A stretch of 64,000 nucleotides of DNA, taken from JAUIAI01 sp963732405. GTDB lineage: Bacteria > Pseudomonadota > Gammaproteobacteria > Burkholderiales > Burkholderiaceae_E. Below the pieces are notes generated by a model. The model searched no databases and was not told where the DNA came from. It saw only the letters and a program-made list of their open reading frames with translations. How positions within the stretch are numbered: position 1 is the stretch's first letter; the number at the start of each line of letters is the position of its first letter. Position numbers and translations under genes: made by a program. Below, in pieces: positions 43,877 to 52,788 of this stretch. The DNA lies in contig CAVSZG010000001.1 of assembly GCA_963732405.1 (NCBI GenBank), positions 1,798,001 to 1,862,000 of the forward strand, read 5' to 3'.

Positions 43877-45352
43877 ATGACGATGACGACTGAATTCGAC
43901 CTGCTGATACGCCATGGCACGCTCGTGAGCAGCACGCGGACGATGCAGGGTGACATCGGCATCCGCGACGGCGTGATCGCCGCTATTGGCAACGACCTGG
44001 GTCACGCACGCCGCGAGATCGATGCGCGCGACCGGCTGGTCATGCCGGGCGGCATCGACAGTCATGCGCACATCGAGCAGATCTCCAGTTTCGGCATCAT
44101 GAGCGCCGACGACTTTTACAGCGCAACGGTTTCGGCCGCCTTCGGTGGCACCACCACCACCGTGTCGTTCGCGGCGCAACATCGTGACATGCTGATCCCC
44201 GATGTGCTGGCCGACTATCATCAGAGGGCCGCCGAGAAGGCTGTCATCGATTATGCGTTTCACCTGATTGTGGCCAACCCTTGCGAGCAGACCCTGGCCG
44301 ACCATCTGCCCGCGGCCATTGCCGGCGGACTGCGTTCGTTCAAGCTGTTCATGACCTACGATCGGATGCGTCTGACCGATGAGCAAATCCTCGATGTATT
44401 GTCGGTAGCCCGCGCGAACGGTGCGCTCACCATGGTGCACGCGGAGAATCACGGCATGATCGGCTGGCTGGCCAATCGCATGGTCAGAGCCGGTAATACG
44501 CTGCCGCGCTACCATGCCATCTGCCATTCGCGTGGTGCCGAGGCCGAGGCGATCAACCGCATCATCACCCTGGCCGAATTGGTCGATGCGCCTATCCTGA
44601 TCGTGCATGTGTCCACTATCGAAGGAATCGAGGCGATTCGCCAGGCCAGGGCCAGAGGGCTCAAGGTGTTCGGTGAAACCTGTCCGCAGTATCTGTTCCT
44701 GACCGCGAAAGACCTGGATCGCGGCGGCCTGGATGGCGCCATGTTCTGCTGTAGTCCGCCGCCGCGCGACGAGGCGGCGCAGGAAGCCTGCTGGGCAGGT
44801 CTGGCCGACGGCACGCTTCAGATGTATTCCTCCGATCATGCGCCTTACCGCTTCGATGCATCGGGCAAGTTGCCCAAGGGTGACAAGACCACCTTCAAGG
44901 ATGTGGCCAATGGCGTGCCCGGACTGGAATTACGCCTGGCGTTGTTGTTCAGCGAAGGGGTGGGCAAGGGGCGAATCGATCTGAATGAATTCGTGCGCCT
45001 GTCTTCCACGAATCATGCGCGTACCTACGGGCTCTACCCGAAGAAGGGCGAACTCGCCGTGGGTGCTGATGCCGATCTGGCCATCTGGGACACAGCCGCC
45101 CGACGGACCGTGACCGCGGCCATGTTGCACGATGCCGTAGGCTACACCCCCTACGAGGGCCGTGAATTGACGGGCTGGCCGGTCACCGTGATGTCGCGCG
45201 GCGAGGTGATCGTCGAACAAGGGCAACTGCATGCGGCGCGTGGTCGCGGTGTTTATCTGGCCCGCGAGATCGCTGATTCGGCGCGGCCGGCGGGTCTCAC
45301 TGTTCCCGAAGTCAGACAACTCGACGACTGGGGCACACCCTTGCCGCGCTGA
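43877..45352 (+). CDS. Hydantoinase/dihydropyrimidinase
   Basis: The 491-residue cyclic amidohydrolase opens hydantoins to N-carbamoyl amino acids. The binuclear metal site is complete: His63 and His65 (DSHAHIEQ), carboxylated Lys156 (SFKLFMTY), His188 (VHAENH), His244 (IVHVST) and Asp320 (YSSDHAP). The start at 43877 (MTMTTEFDLL) could be moved two codons. The N-carbamoylase lies 57 bases downstream. With the racemase and ABC transporter on the opposite strand, the locus forms a hydantoin utilisation pathway. Stereochemistry cannot be told from sequence, but the D-type partner suggests D. Confidence 0.95.
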   Translation: MTMTTEFDLLIRHGTLVSSTRTMQGDIGIRDGVIAAIGNDLGHARREIDARDRLVMPGGIDSHAHIEQISSFGIMSADDFYSATVSAAFGGTTTTVSFAAQHRDMLIPDVLADYHQRAAEKAVIDYAFHLIVANPCEQTLADHLPAAIAGGLRSFKLFMTYDRMRLTDEQILDVLSVARANGALTMVHAENHGMIGWLANRMVRAGNTLPRYHAICHSRGAEAEAINRIITLAELVDAPILIVHVSTIEGIEAIRQARARGLKVFGETCPQYLFLTAKDLDRGGLDGAMFCCSPPPRDEAAQEACWAGLADGTLQMYSSDHAPYRFDASGKLPKGDKTTFKDVANGVPGLELRLALLFSEGVGKGRIDLNEFVRLSSTNHARTYGLYPKKGELAVGADADLAIWDTAARRTVTAAMLHDAVGYTPYEGRELTGWPVTVMSRGEVIVEQGQLHAARGRGVYLAREIADSARPAGLTVPEVRQLDDWGTPLPR

Positions 45353-45409
45353 CCGGCGCTGCGCGATTGCCGGCTCTTACCGGCATTGTCCAACCTTCCC
45401 GGAGCACGA

Positions 45410-46363
45410 ATGAAACGTCGTCTGACTATCGCCTCGGCACAGCTTGGCCCGATTCACCTGAGCGACACGCGCGAGGCGGTCGTCAGGCGTTTGCTCGATC
45501 TGCTGCGCCAGGCCGGTGCCCGCGGCGCGCGCTTCGTGGTGTTTCCGGAGCTGGCCCTCACCACCTTCTTTCCCCGCTATTGGTTCGATGACGAGGCCGA
45601 GGTGGAGGCGCGTTTTTTCGAGGCTCAGATGCCCTCGCCGGTCACGCAGCCGTTGTTTGACGAAGCGAAGCGGCTGCAGATCGGCTTTTACATTGGCTAT
45701 GGCGAAATCGCCATCGACAATGGCGTGAAGCGTCGCTTCAATACCGCCATTCTCGTCTCACCCGATGGGCGCGTGATCGGCCGATATCGTAAAGTGCACC
45801 TGCCCGGCCATGCCGAGCACAAGCCCGAGGCTGCCTTTCAGCATCTCGAGAAAAAATACTTCGAGGTCGGCAATCTTGGTTTCCCCGTCTACCGGTTCAT
45901 GGACACCATCACCGGCATGCTGATCTGTAATGATCGTCGCTGGCCCGAGGCGTTTCGTGTGCTGGGTCTGCAAGGGGCCGAGATCGTGACGCTGGGCTTC
46001 AACACACCCACCGAAAACCTGCACTATCCGGAGCCGCCGGCCCTGCGTGTGCATCACCATTTGATCATGGCGCAATCGATGGCGTTTCAGAACGCGGTCT
46101 GGCTGGTCGAGACGGCCAAGTGCGGCTTCGAAGACGGCTTCCGGATGTTCGGCCACTCATTGATCGTGGCGCCCAGTGGCGAAATCGTGGCCAAGTCGTC
46201 ATCCGAGGACGATGAACTGATCGTGCACGATGCCGATCTGTCCCTGGGCGAAGACCTGCGGCGCACCATGTTCAATCTGGCCGCGCATCGTCGGCCCGAA
46301 CATTACCGGTTGATCGTCGAGCGGGTTGGTGTGGAAGTGACGCCGGCCAATGACCAGGGCTAG
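45410..46363 (+). CDS. N-carbamoyl-D-amino-acid hydrolase-like nitrilase-superfamily enzyme
   Basis: The 317-residue protein carries the nitrilase-superfamily Glu-Lys-Cys triad: Glu47 (VFPELALT), Lys128 (YRKVHLPG) and Cys173 (LICNDRRWPE). Positions and the CNDRRWPE motif match D-carbamoylases closely (about E46, K126, C171 in the Agrobacterium enzyme). It hydrolyses N-carbamoyl-D-amino acid to the D-amino acid, CO2 and NH3, following the hydantoinase. ATG 45410 (MKRRLTIASAQ) follows CGGAG. It converges on the hydantoin racemase with only 9 bases between stops. Confidence 0.93.
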   Translation: MKRRLTIASAQLGPIHLSDTREAVVRRLLDLLRQAGARGARFVVFPELALTTFFPRYWFDDEAEVEARFFEAQMPSPVTQPLFDEAKRLQIGFYIGYGEIAIDNGVKRRFNTAILVSPDGRVIGRYRKVHLPGHAEHKPEAAFQHLEKKYFEVGNLGFPVYRFMDTITGMLICNDRRWPEAFRVLGLQGAEIVTLGFNTPTENLHYPEPPALRVHHHLIMAQSMAFQNAVWLVETAKCGFEDGFRMFGHSLIVAPSGEIVAKSSSEDDELIVHDADLSLGEDLRRTMFNLAAHRRPEHYRLIVERVGVEVTPANDQG

Positions 46364-46372
46364 CGCACCGGA

Positions 46373-47029
46373 TCACCAGCCCAGTTGCACGCGGCCGATC
46401 GCCATGGTGACCGCGGCCTGGGTCGGTTCGACCACCGGCAGTTGCGTGGCGTCCTGCAGCCGGTCGCGATAGCGGGCCATGCCGGCGCAGCCCATGACCA
46501 GCACGTCGGCGCGGTCGCTGTCGCGCAAGGCCTTGCCGGTGGCAATCATGCGATCCAGGGTACGCGATTCGTCGGCCAGTTCGGTGACGCCCAGACCCAG
46601 TGCCCGCTCGCCGGCCAGCCGGTCGGTCACGCCGAGTGAACCGATGTAGCGCAGATGGCGCGGAATCGAGCGTGGCAGGATGGCGATCACGCCGAAGCGC
46701 TGACCCAGGGTGAGCGCGGTCAGGATGCCGCATTCGGAGATGCCCAGCACCGGATGCGGCGTCGCCTCGCGGCAGCCATGCAGACCCGGGTCGGAATAAC
46801 AGGCGATCACGAATGCCTGGCAATCGGCCGAGCGTTCACGAACGACCCGGGTCAGGGGGCCGATCACGCCATCCACATGCTGTTGCGTTTCGATGCCGGG
46901 CGGCCCCTCCGCCAGCGTGATGCACTCGATCTGCGGCCCGCCCTCGATCCGCAGCGGCGCGCAAGCCAGATCGATGCCGTCGGTCACGGCGACGCTGGAG
47001 TTCGGATTGATCACCAGGATGCGTTTCAT
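46373..47029 (-). CDS. hyuE: Hydantoin racemase (Asp/Glu racemase family)
   Basis: The 218-residue protein begins MKRILVINPNSS and has the two catalytic Cys at 77 (IACYSDPG) and 181 (VMGCAGMA), matching hydantoin racemases. It interconverts D- and L-5-substituted hydantoins so that a stereospecific hydantoinase can use both. It is last in the ABC operon on the minus strand, 11 bases after the second permease, and convergent with the carbamoylase. Gene symbol follows hydantoin-locus usage. Confidence 0.9.
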   Translation of the reverse strand: MKRILVINPNSSVAVTDGIDLACAPLRIEGGPQIECITLAEGPPGIETQQHVDGVIGPLTRVVRERSADCQAFVIACYSDPGLHGCREATPHPVLGISECGILTALTLGQRFGVIAILPRSIPRHLRYIGSLGVTDRLAGERALGLGVTELADESRTLDRMIATGKALRDSDRADVLVMGCAGMARYRDRLQDATQLPVVEPTQAAVTMAIGRVQLGW

Positions 47030-47040
47030 GACGGATTCCT

Positions 47041-47712
47041 TCAGTGAACGGCAATCTGCCGGTGCTCCAGGCGCGAGAGCCAGCGGACCATCGGCCAGAG
47101 CAGGAGCAGATAGAGGATGCCGGCCGCGATGACCGGGGTGGCGTTGTAGGTGACCGACTGCGCCGATCGCGCCGCAAACAGCAATTCGGGCATGGCCACC
47201 ACGCTGGCCAGCGAGGTGAGCTTGATCACCTCGAGCGTGTTGCTCACCAAGTCGGGCAGCACATTGCGCACGGCCTGTGGCAGCACGACCCAGCGCATGG
47301 TCTGATGGCGGCTCAGGCCGGTCGATCGGGCGGCTTCGAACTGACCGTTCGGAATGCTCTCCACGCCGGCTCTGAGCACTTCACCGTAATAGCTTGAGGT
47401 GTTGAGCAGCAAGGCCACGGCAACCGATCCGACAGCGCCCAGATCAAGACCCAGAAATGGTAGGCCGAAGGCCACGAACAACAGCAGCACCAGTGGCGGA
47501 AAGGCCCGGAAAAAGTCGGTATAGATCACCATGGCCCATCGCACCCAGCGACGTGGCGAGCGCGAGCCCAGCGCCAGGACCAGACCACCGGCCAGGCCGA
47601 GCGGCACGACCAGTACGCAGAGCTTGATCGTGACCCACAGACCGGCCATCAGCAAGGGCCAGGTCTGGGCGAGGATGGCCAGGTTGAAGAAGTTGTCGAT
47701 CAGTGTGTTCAT
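47041..47712 (-). CDS. Polar-amino-acid-type ABC permease (second)
   Basis: The 223-residue membrane protein of the HisM/GlnP family starts MNTLIDNFFNLAILAQTWPL. It has the EAA-like loop EVLRAGVESIPNGQFEAARSTG (read in parts) followed by VLPQAVRNVLPDLVSN. Its ATG shares a base with the stop of the preceding permease (TGATG). It forms a heteromeric channel with that protein. ATG 47712 is preferred over an extension to 47757. Confidence 0.93.
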   Translation of the reverse strand: MNTLIDNFFNLAILAQTWPLLMAGLWVTIKLCVLVVPLGLAGGLVLALGSRSPRRWVRWAMVIYTDFFRAFPPLVLLLFVAFGLPFLGLDLGAVGSVAVALLLNTSSYYGEVLRAGVESIPNGQFEAARSTGLSRHQTMRWVVLPQAVRNVLPDLVSNTLEVIKLTSLASVVAMPELLFAARSAQSVTYNATPVIAAGILYLLLLWPMVRWLSRLEHRQIAVH

Positions 47713-48386
47713 CAGCGACGCCAGGCAAAGCGGTTTTCGATCCAGCGGCCCAGCCACACCACAGGAATGAACAGGATCAGATAAGCGATGGCACCCAGGG
47801 TGAGCGGCGAGGGGTTGTAGGAGAAGGAATAACCGGCCTGAGCCTGGTAGAGGATTTCGCTCACCGCGACCACGGCGCCCAGGGCAGTGCCCTTGGTCAC
47901 GGCGATGGTTCGATTGGTCAGCGGCGGAATCGTCATGCGCAGCGCCTGCGGCAGAATCACCCAGCGCAAGCTACCCAGCGGCCCGAAGCCGGTCGAGCGC
48001 GCCGCTTCGAACTGCCCTTTGGGCACGGCCAGCATACCGGCCCAGAAGATTTCTTCGGCAAATGCCGCCAGTACCATCGACAAGGCCAGCCAGGTGCAGA
48101 TCAGGCCGCTCATGCGCACCCCCACCGATGGCAGCGCGAAATAGAAGATGATGATGATGACCAGTGGCGGCACCGAGCGCATCACGTCGACGAACACGAT
48201 GATGAAAAAATTCAGTACCCGCCAGCCCGCCCAGCGAATCGTGGCCAGTATGAGGCCCACCGAGATGCCGGTGACCACCACCATCAGGGCCAGCTTCAAG
48301 GTCACGAAGAACCCGTCGACCACCGCCGGCAGATACTCGGCCATGATGGCCAGGTTGAAAAAGGTATCGAACAATCGGTCGAACAT
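47712..48386 (-). CDS. Polar-amino-acid-type ABC permease (first)
   Basis: The 224-residue membrane protein starts MFDRLFDTFFNLAIMAEYLP. It shows FVDVMRSVPPLVIIIIFYFA, the loop GQFEAARSTGFGPLGSLRWV and ILPQALRMTIPPLTNRTI, all standard for this permease family. It lies 15 bases after the ATPase stop and overlaps the second permease by one base. Uptake of hydantoin or carbamoyl compounds is inferred from the neighbours. Confidence 0.93.
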   Translation of the reverse strand: MFDRLFDTFFNLAIMAEYLPAVVDGFFVTLKLALMVVVTGISVGLILATIRWAGWRVLNFFIIVFVDVMRSVPPLVIIIIFYFALPSVGVRMSGLICTWLALSMVLAAFAEEIFWAGMLAVPKGQFEAARSTGFGPLGSLRWVILPQALRMTIPPLTNRTIAVTKGTALGAVVAVSEILYQAQAGYSFSYNPSPLTLGAIAYLILFIPVVWLGRWIENRFAWRR

Positions 48387-48401
48387 GCAGGCCGCCGACC
48401 G

Positions 48402-49145
48402 TCAGTGAGTGATGCTGGTCAGAAATTCACGCACCCGCGGATGCTCGGGTGACTCGAACACGGCCTGCGGCGTGCCCTGCTCGAGTATGCAACCCTGATC
48501 CATGAACACCACACGATCGGCAGCCTGCCGCGCGAATCGCATCTCGTGGCTCACGACCAGCATCGTCTGGCCCGATTCGCGCATCTCGCGCATGACGGCC
48601 AGCACGCTGCCCACCAGTTCGGGATCCAGCGCGCTGGTGGGTTCGTCGAACAACATGATCACCGGTTCCAGGGCCAGGGCGCGGGCAATCGCCACGCGCT
48701 GCTGCTGGCCACCGGACAACTGGCTGGGCAGACTGTTCTGCTTGTCCGCCAGGCCGACCCGCGCCAAGGCCTCCCGGCCGATGGCCTGCGCCTCGTCGCG
48801 ACTGCGGCCGAGCACCTTGCGCAGGGCAAGCGTGACATTGCCCAGCGCATCCAGATGCGGATACAGGTTGAACGACTGGAACACCATGCCGATACGCCGA
48901 CGCACCGAATTGATGTCCACGCCCGGCGCCATCAGGTCGATACCCTCGACCCGGATCGAACCGGCTGAGGGTTCTTCCAACCGGTTGCAGCAGCGCAGCA
49001 GGGTGGATTTGCCCGAACCCGAGGGGCCGATGATGAAGACCAGCTCGCGGGCCTTCACCGCGAGATCGACGCCCTTCAGAACCTCCAGGGCACCGAATCG
49101 CTTGTGCAGGCCGCGCACATCCAAAACAACGGAATCACTGCTCAT
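48402..49145 (-). CDS. Polar-amino-acid-type ABC ATPase
   Basis: The 247-residue ATPase has Walker A GPSGSGKSTLLRC, Q-loop MVFQSFNLYPHL, signature LSGGQQQRVAIARALA, Walker B VIMLFDEPTSALDPE and the switch His in VVSHEMRFARQAAD. It belongs to the GlnQ/HisP family. The gene lies 12 bases after the binding protein and upstream of two permeases, giving a complete transporter in one operon. Confidence 0.96.
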   Translation of the reverse strand: MSSDSVVLDVRGLHKRFGALEVLKGVDLAVKARELVFIIGPSGSGKSTLLRCCNRLEEPSAGSIRVEGIDLMAPGVDINSVRRRIGMVFQSFNLYPHLDALGNVTLALRKVLGRSRDEAQAIGREALARVGLADKQNSLPSQLSGGQQQRVAIARALALEPVIMLFDEPTSALDPELVGSVLAVMREMRESGQTMLVVSHEMRFARQAADRVVFMDQGCILEQGTPQAVFESPEHPRVREFLTSITH

Positions 49146-49157
49146 CGCAAACGATGA

Positions 49158-50012
49158 TCAGGAACAGCTGCGCTTGCCCGGCGTCGGGTCGTGACCGTCC
49201 ATGCCGGGTACGCCATAGCCCGGGAACACCTTGCGCTGCGCCTGCTCGGCCGTCGGCGTGAGCCCGAACCACTTCTCGGACAGCTTGGCCAGCGTGCCGT
49301 CCTTCTTCAGACATTCGAGGGCGTCTTCGACCTGGTTGCGCAGCGCCACGTCATCCTTGCGGAATGCCGCACCCCAGACCAGGCCGTCATCGACCGACAG
49401 GCTGGCCAGTTTGATCTTGTCCTTGGCCTTGACCACGGAATACGCGGCCACGGTGTTGCCCGACAGATGTGCATCGGCCCGGCCCGAGATCAGCGCCAGC
49501 ACGGCGTCGGCATTGGTCGGAAATGCCGCCAGTTCGAAGCCGTATTTCTCCTTGTTGCTGGCGCCCCATTTTTCGTAGGCCGATCCCTTGTTCACCGAGA
49601 TTGTCTTGCCCTTGAGTTGCTCCAGCGCGGTGATGTCGGGCGCACCGGCCGGCACCACGAACTGGTAGTAAGTGTTCAGATAACCTTCGGTGAACAACAG
49701 GCTCTTGGCGCGTTCGGCTGTGACCGTGGTGGGCGCGCCCACGAAGCTGATCTTGCCCGCATTCATCGCCGGAATCAGGCCGGAGAACTCGCCCGCAAAG
49801 ATCTCGACCGGCCGCCCCATCTTTTGACCCAGTGCATGGATCAGATCGATATTGAAGCCTTCGACGCCGCCGCCCAGCTTGGGCATCGCGTGCGGTGCGA
49901 AGGTGCCGTCCACGCCCACGATGATTTTCTCCTGGGCATGGGCTGGCCAGGACAACATGGCGCAGGCCATAGCGACGCCGGCGAATCCGTGAATCAATGA
50001 CAGTCGGGTCAT
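49158..50012 (-). CDS. Polar-amino-acid-type periplasmic binding protein
   Basis: The 284-residue protein starts MTRLSLIHGFAGVAMACAML with signal cleavage near AHA. The ribosome site is GGGAGAG, and the upstream in-frame start at 50048 is not used. The mature part is an SBP_bac_3 fold: IIVGVDGTFAPHAMPKLGGG, FNIDLIHALGQKMGRPVEIF, GKISFVGAPTTVTAERAKS and DALECLKKDGTLAKLSEKWFG. Two Cys (one near the C-terminal GKRSCS) are present. It is the first gene of the operon whose last gene is the hydantoin racemase, so hydantoins or carbamoyl-amino acids are likely substrates (inference). Confidence 0.92.
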   Translation of the reverse strand: MTRLSLIHGFAGVAMACAMLSWPAHAQEKIIVGVDGTFAPHAMPKLGGGVEGFNIDLIHALGQKMGRPVEIFAGEFSGLIPAMNAGKISFVGAPTTVTAERAKSLLFTEGYLNTYYQFVVPAGAPDITALEQLKGKTISVNKGSAYEKWGASNKEKYGFELAAFPTNADAVLALISGRADAHLSGNTVAAYSVVKAKDKIKLASLSVDDGLVWGAAFRKDDVALRNQVEDALECLKKDGTLAKLSEKWFGLTPTAEQAQRKVFPGYGVPGMDGHDPTPGKRSCS

Positions 50013-50103
50013 TCCGCTCTCCCTGATGGTTGGTTGTCGGCCTTGCATGGCTGGCCTCGTTGGTCAAGCATAGCAGAGGCCATTGCTTGCCCGGGCGGCA
50101 GGA

Positions 50104-50736
50104 TCAGGCCTTGCTGCCAGACTTGTCGACATCCTGGCACCGTCCGTCCTGGACGATGAAGCGATCCTGCAGTCGTACGTATTGCCCCGCACCAAACCGG
50201 CCCACGGGATGGAAGTGCTCGAAGCGGACCCGCCACTGATCGGTATCGATGAGGTTGTCCCGGGCATGAAGCCACAGGATGCGCCCGAAAAATACATAGC
50301 GACTGGCCGACTCCAGCGTCTCCCAGAGCGTGCACTCAAACGCGATGGGCGCTTCCGTGATTCGTGGCGGTGCAATGCACCGCGACGGCGCGGTATTCAG
50401 ACCGGCAGGAACGATCTCGCTCTGACCGAAGGGCAATTCGGCTGCGGTGATGTCCATCGCGACCACACATGCCTCGTCGGCGATGTGCACGACAAACTGC
50501 TGCCGGTCCAGAATGTTGCGGGCCGTGTCCTTGAACCGGGCACCGGGCAGCTTGTTCACGCTGATCATGACCAGCGGCGGATCTTCGCCAACCATGTTGA
50601 ACACGCTGAAGGGCGCGGCATTGACCACATCGTCCAGCCCAAGCGTGGTCACCCAGGCAATCGGGCGCGGTACGACCAGGTTCACCAGCAACTTGTAGGC
50701 TCGTCCGGCGTCCAGACCGCGAAAGTCAATGTCCAT
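50104..50736 (-). CDS. Flavin reductase-like FMN-binding protein
   Basis: The 210-residue protein belongs to the flavin-reductase-like split-barrel family: YKLLVNLVVPRPIAWVTTLG, NAAPFSVFNMVGEDPPLVMI and KDTARNILDRQQFVVHIAD. The PRPIAWVTT motif defines the DUF447/flavoredoxin-like branch. It could supply reduced flavin to a monooxygenase, but no such partner is adjacent. It might be too distant to serve the Rieske dioxygenase. Single-gene unit upstream of the hydantoin transporter, same direction. Confidence 0.88.
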   Translation of the reverse strand: MDIDFRGLDAGRAYKLLVNLVVPRPIAWVTTLGLDDVVNAAPFSVFNMVGEDPPLVMISVNKLPGARFKDTARNILDRQQFVVHIADEACVVAMDITAAELPFGQSEIVPAGLNTAPSRCIAPPRITEAPIAFECTLWETLESASRYVFFGRILWLHARDNLIDTDQWRVRFEHFHPVGRFGAGQYVRLQDRFIVQDGRCQDVDKSGSKA

Positions 50737-51064
50737 TCACGACGTCTTCATTCGATGCCGCCGTGCCCTGCGCCTTGCACCCGATCGACTGTCGCCATGG
50801 CTGGATCCGTGGGAATGGTGATGGGGGACTATATCGCAGACGGCTTGGGCGCATGACGGGCAGGTTGGCAGCGGCGACCAGGTCTGGCTGTGGATCGGCC
50901 CGATGGACTGCCACCGGATCCGGGCTGCGCTCAGCGGCATGGCGTCAGGCAAGGTCCGCCCCCTCCATCCGGCATCATGTCAAACTATCGGGCGAAACGG
51001 AGCGCAACGGCGTGCACGGGGCACGATCGGATGGCGCTTGCGGATCGCGAGGAGATTGGCAACG
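50737..51064. other. Gap between flavin reductase and dapD
   Basis: Nothing gene-like is supported in these 328 bases. Open frames lead into dapD from 50903 but are Arg/Ala-rich and unrelated to the DapD family. The region should hold both divergent promoters. Confidence 0.45.
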
Positions 51065-51961
51065 ATGATCGAACGAACCGGCCACCGCTATCAGGATGCG
51101 GCCAGCGGCAATACTTTGGATGTCTGGTTCGCGCCGGACAATGAGCGCCGGCGGCGCGGTTGCCTGGCCGAGAAGCTGGGCCTGATCAAGGGCGATTTGA
51201 TCACCGTGACGATCGCGTCGCTGACTGACAAGCCCGCTTCCACCGAAGACGCCTATCTGCGTCTGCATCTGCTGTCCGAGCGCGCCGTCAGGCCCAATGA
51301 GCTCAATCTCGATGGCATCTTCGGCCTGTTGCCCAATGTTGCCTGGACTTCGGCCGGCCCGGTGTTACCGGCGCGGGTCGCCGAGCTGCGGGACAAGGCG
51401 GCCGCCGACTATCACTGCCTCGCCGTCACCTCGGTGGACAAGTTTCCGCGAATGACCGACTACGTGGTACCGGGCGGTGTGCGAATCGCCGACGCTGATC
51501 GCGTGCGCCTGGGTGCCTATCTGGCCGAGGGCACGACGGTCATGCATGAAGGCTTCGTGAACTTCAATGCCGGTACGCTGGGTGAGTCGATGGTCGAGGG
51601 TCGGATCGTGCAGGGCGTGGTGGTCGGCGCCAAGTCGGACATTGGCGGGGGCGCGTCGATCATGGGCACCTTGTCGGGCGGTGGCAAGCATCGCACCTCG
51701 ATCGGCGAACGATGTCTGCTGGGTGCCAACGCCGGCCTGGGGATTTCGCTGGGCAATGACTGCATCGTCGAGGCGGGCCTGTATCTGACTGCCGGCACCA
51801 AGGTCCGGCTGCCCGACGGTCAGGTCGTGTCCGCGCGCCAGTTGTCCGGACAGTCGGGTCTGCTCTATCGGCGCAACAGCCAGAGTGGTGCGGTCGAGGC
51901 GGTGCCCAATGGCGAGTCGCGCTGGGAAGGCCTGAACAGCGTGCTGCACAGCAATACCTGA
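51065..51961 (+). CDS. dapD: Tetrahydrodipicolinate N-succinyltransferase
   Basis: The 298-residue enzyme adds succinyl from succinyl-CoA to tetrahydrodipicolinate in lysine and meso-diaminopimelate synthesis. The left-handed beta-helix hexapeptides and active loops are clear: VVPGGVRIADADRVRLGAYL, TVMHEGFVNFNAGTLGESMV, EGRIVQGVVVGAKSDIGGGA and GERCLLGANAGLGISLGNDC. AGGAG lies 10 bases before ATG 51065. It is the longer DapD form seen in Pseudomonas and some other groups. The class II aldolase gene follows 23 bases later, an odd partner for lysine synthesis. Confidence 0.92.
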   Translation: MIERTGHRYQDAASGNTLDVWFAPDNERRRRGCLAEKLGLIKGDLITVTIASLTDKPASTEDAYLRLHLLSERAVRPNELNLDGIFGLLPNVAWTSAGPVLPARVAELRDKAAADYHCLAVTSVDKFPRMTDYVVPGGVRIADADRVRLGAYLAEGTTVMHEGFVNFNAGTLGESMVEGRIVQGVVVGAKSDIGGGASIMGTLSGGGKHRTSIGERCLLGANAGLGISLGNDCIVEAGLYLTAGTKVRLPDGQVVSARQLSGQSGLLYRRNSQSGAVEAVPNGESRWEGLNSVLHSNT

Positions 51962-51984
51962 GCGACCGCTGCCTGGAGGTGGGA

Positions 51985-52752
51985 ATGGACGCTGAAGCGA
52001 CGGCTGGTCTGGCGGGTGCGCAACGACAGGCGCGAACCGATCTGGCCGCCTGTTATCGGCTGGTCGCCCATTTCGGCATGTCCGATCTGGTCTACAACCA
52101 CATCACGTCACGATTGCCCGGCACCGATCATCATCTGCTGATCAATGCCTACGGCTACCTCTACGATGAGATCCGCGCATCGAATCTGGTCACCATCGCG
52201 CTCGATGGCACCGAGATCGATAATCCGGCTGGCGCCGACACGGGATATGGCGTGAACCAGGCGGGCTACGTAATCCATGGGGCGATTCACGAAGCACGGC
52301 CGGACGTGAGCTGTGTCATCCACACTCATTCACGCGCTGGCATGGCGGTATCGGCAATGGCCTGCGGATTGTTGCCCATCACTCAGACGGCAATGCGTTT
52401 CGCCGACATTGCCTATCACGACTACGAGGGTCCGGCGGTTGATCTTGCCGAGCGCCGGCGCCTGGTGGCGGATCTGGGTGAGGGCAACGCCATGATCCTG
52501 CGCAACCACGGGCTGCTCGTGGCCGGCCCGAGCGTCGCCCAGGCATTCAACACGCTGTATTGGCTGGAGATGGCCTGCCGCGCGCAGGTTGATGCGATGG
52601 CGGCGGGCACGCCACTGACCCAACCGTCGCCCGAGGTCATCGCGCACACCCATCGGCTGTATCAGCCGCAGGTGCGTCGGCCCTTCGGCGAGATGGAATG
52701 GCCGGCCATGTTGCGGCTGCTCGATCGCAAGGACAGCTCTTACCGCGAATGA
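51985..52752 (+). CDS. Class II aldolase/adducin-family protein
   Basis: The 255-residue protein has FGMSDLVYNHITSRLPG near the N-terminus. The zinc ligands lie in VIHTHSRAGMAVS (His-x-His) and NHGLLVAGPSVAQAF, as in fuculose-phosphate-aldolase-like enzymes. GGAGGTGGGA immediately precedes ATG 51985, which is chosen over a GTG two codons earlier. Many members of this subgroup decarboxylate or have unknown roles. It follows dapD by 23 bases and is probably cotranscribed. Confidence 0.9.
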   Translation: MDAEATAGLAGAQRQARTDLAACYRLVAHFGMSDLVYNHITSRLPGTDHHLLINAYGYLYDEIRASNLVTIALDGTEIDNPAGADTGYGVNQAGYVIHGAIHEARPDVSCVIHTHSRAGMAVSAMACGLLPITQTAMRFADIAYHDYEGPAVDLAERRRLVADLGEGNAMILRNHGLLVAGPSVAQAFNTLYWLEMACRAQVDAMAAGTPLTQPSPEVIAHTHRLYQPQVRRPFGEMEWPAMLRLLDRKDSSYRE

Positions 52753-52788
52753 GGCGGATCGTCGCAGCGATCCGCCGCTTCGTAACGC

